Of a DNA stretch of 64,000 bases, positions 63,710-64,000 are shown piece by piece. The notes below the pieces were generated by a model. That model saw only the letters and a list, made by a program, of their open reading frames with translations, made no database searches and had not been told where the DNA came from. Numbering within the stretch: position 1 is the stretch's first letter; the number at the start of each line of letters is the position of its first letter. Both the position numbers and the translations under genes were made by a program. The stretch comes from Lachnospiraceae bacterium (GTDB taxonomy: Bacteria > Bacillota > Clostridia > Lachnospirales > Lachnospiraceae): contig VSNM01000009.1 in NCBI GenBank assembly GCA_009774245.1, positions 48,193 to 112,192 on the forward strand, in the 5' to 3' direction.

Positions 63710-63755
63710 GGCCGCTGTCGTTACCTCTAAAAACCAATCAGTAACGACAGCGGCC
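63710..63755 (-). repeat. Perfect 15-bp inverted repeat in the IS leader
   Basis: GGCCGCTGTCGTTAC at 63710-63724 is exactly complementary to 63741-63755, with a 16-nt loop. It lies about 50 bp upstream of the IS4-type start codon on the minus strand. Such leader hairpins in insertion sequences limit transposase expression from outside transcription. Confidence 0.55.
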
Positions 63756-64000
63756 GCACATTTTGGGCTGTTTGTCAACCCTTTTTTTGAATATTTTTGG
63801 TAAGCGGCAAATAATCGGCGTCTATAAAAGGAGCGCAGTCTATGATATCGTACAGTTAGAGCAACTTGATAATCAAATAGTCGCAAAAGTACCATCGTAT
63901 CAGAGATTTTTGTTTCTTTTGAAACTTCGATACAGAACATTAGCCCACAAGCAGCTGCTTCCGGGCTCCATGCTCATTATGCAGTTAGACCATTGCCCTC
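63756..64000. other. Right-end sequence without a supported gene
   Basis: A minus-strand frame covers 63650-63940, but it runs through the leader hairpin and lacks family features, so I do not call it. The stretch probably contains the remainder of the IS4-type element's end and unrelated flanking DNA. Confidence 0.3.

Noticed and set aside
63650..63940. A 96-codon minus-strand frame near the right end
   Set aside because: It crosses the IS leader hairpin, overlaps the IS4-type start codon and has no family-like sequence, so it is treated as chance.
1..64000. CRISPR array, tRNA or rRNA genes
   Set aside because: I found no regularly spaced identical repeats of CRISPR length and no tRNA- or rRNA-like stretches. 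The TGGTCA units are too short and too closely spaced to be a CRISPR array.

Overview
The window looks like a chromosomal island from a Gram-positive anaerobe of the Clostridia, most likely Lachnospiraceae. The evidence is purine-rich AGGAGG-type ribosome sites, tightly packed co-directional genes, and families typical of that group such as tandem citrate-lyase-ligase-like proteins, SPASM radical SAM enzymes and CDP-glycerol-transferase-like proteins. The assignment is an inference from family content; there is no rRNA or tRNA in the window.

Left edge (1-3121): the end of a degenerate tyrosine recombinase and its terminator, a regulatory-looking stretch (consensus promoter overlapped by a palindrome, a strong hairpin terminator, 12-bp-phased TGGTCA repeats, a second copy of the palindrome), then a TnpB-family protein in which all three RuvC catalytic positions are substituted, followed by about 370 bp of hairpin-rich non-coding DNA.

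Core (3122-62315): about 57 kb of genes, all on the plus strand and mostly overlapping or separated by fewer than 50 bp. They read as a biosynthetic locus for a complex, heavily decorated surface glycan. Sub-modules are: (a) a phosphoramidate pathway like that of the Campylobacter jejuni capsule, with an L-glutamine-kinase-like enzyme and methyltransferases at the left end and a CDP-phosphoramidate-kinase-like enzyme, a gamma-glutamyl-CDP-amidate-hydrolase-like enzyme and a cytidylyltransferase at the right end; (b) three large sulfotransferase-fold proteins, which are good candidates for the phosphoramidate transferases; (c) a heptose or higher-sugar set (GmhA-type isomerase, a nucleotidyltransferase-PfkB fusion in reverse HldE order, split transketolase, two radical SAM enzymes, carbamoyltransferase, Glf-type mutase, epimerases); (d) an A+T-rich acyl cassette (AMP ligase, cyclase-family hydrolase, aldolase, acyl carrier protein, VOC-like protein); (e) two tandem citrate-lyase-ligase-like proteins; (f) at least seven glycosyltransferases, two FkbM methyltransferases, an asparagine synthetase, a third radical SAM enzyme and a HAD fusion.

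The most striking architectural feature is a small Rossmann-like module (glycine-rich YGxGxxG start, about 90-110 residues) fused to the N- or C-terminus of enzymes of many unrelated folds, and also present as two short proteins with a hydrophobic N-terminus. No flippase, ABC exporter, polymerase or initiating polyprenyl-phosphate transferase is present in the window, so the glycan is either attached in the cytoplasm (for example to flagellin) or exported by genes outside it.

Right edge (62360-64000): a small single-pass membrane protein, then nested remnants of two insertion sequences (an IS3-family fragment within a truncated IS4-type transposase) with a perfect 15-bp hairpin in the IS leader.
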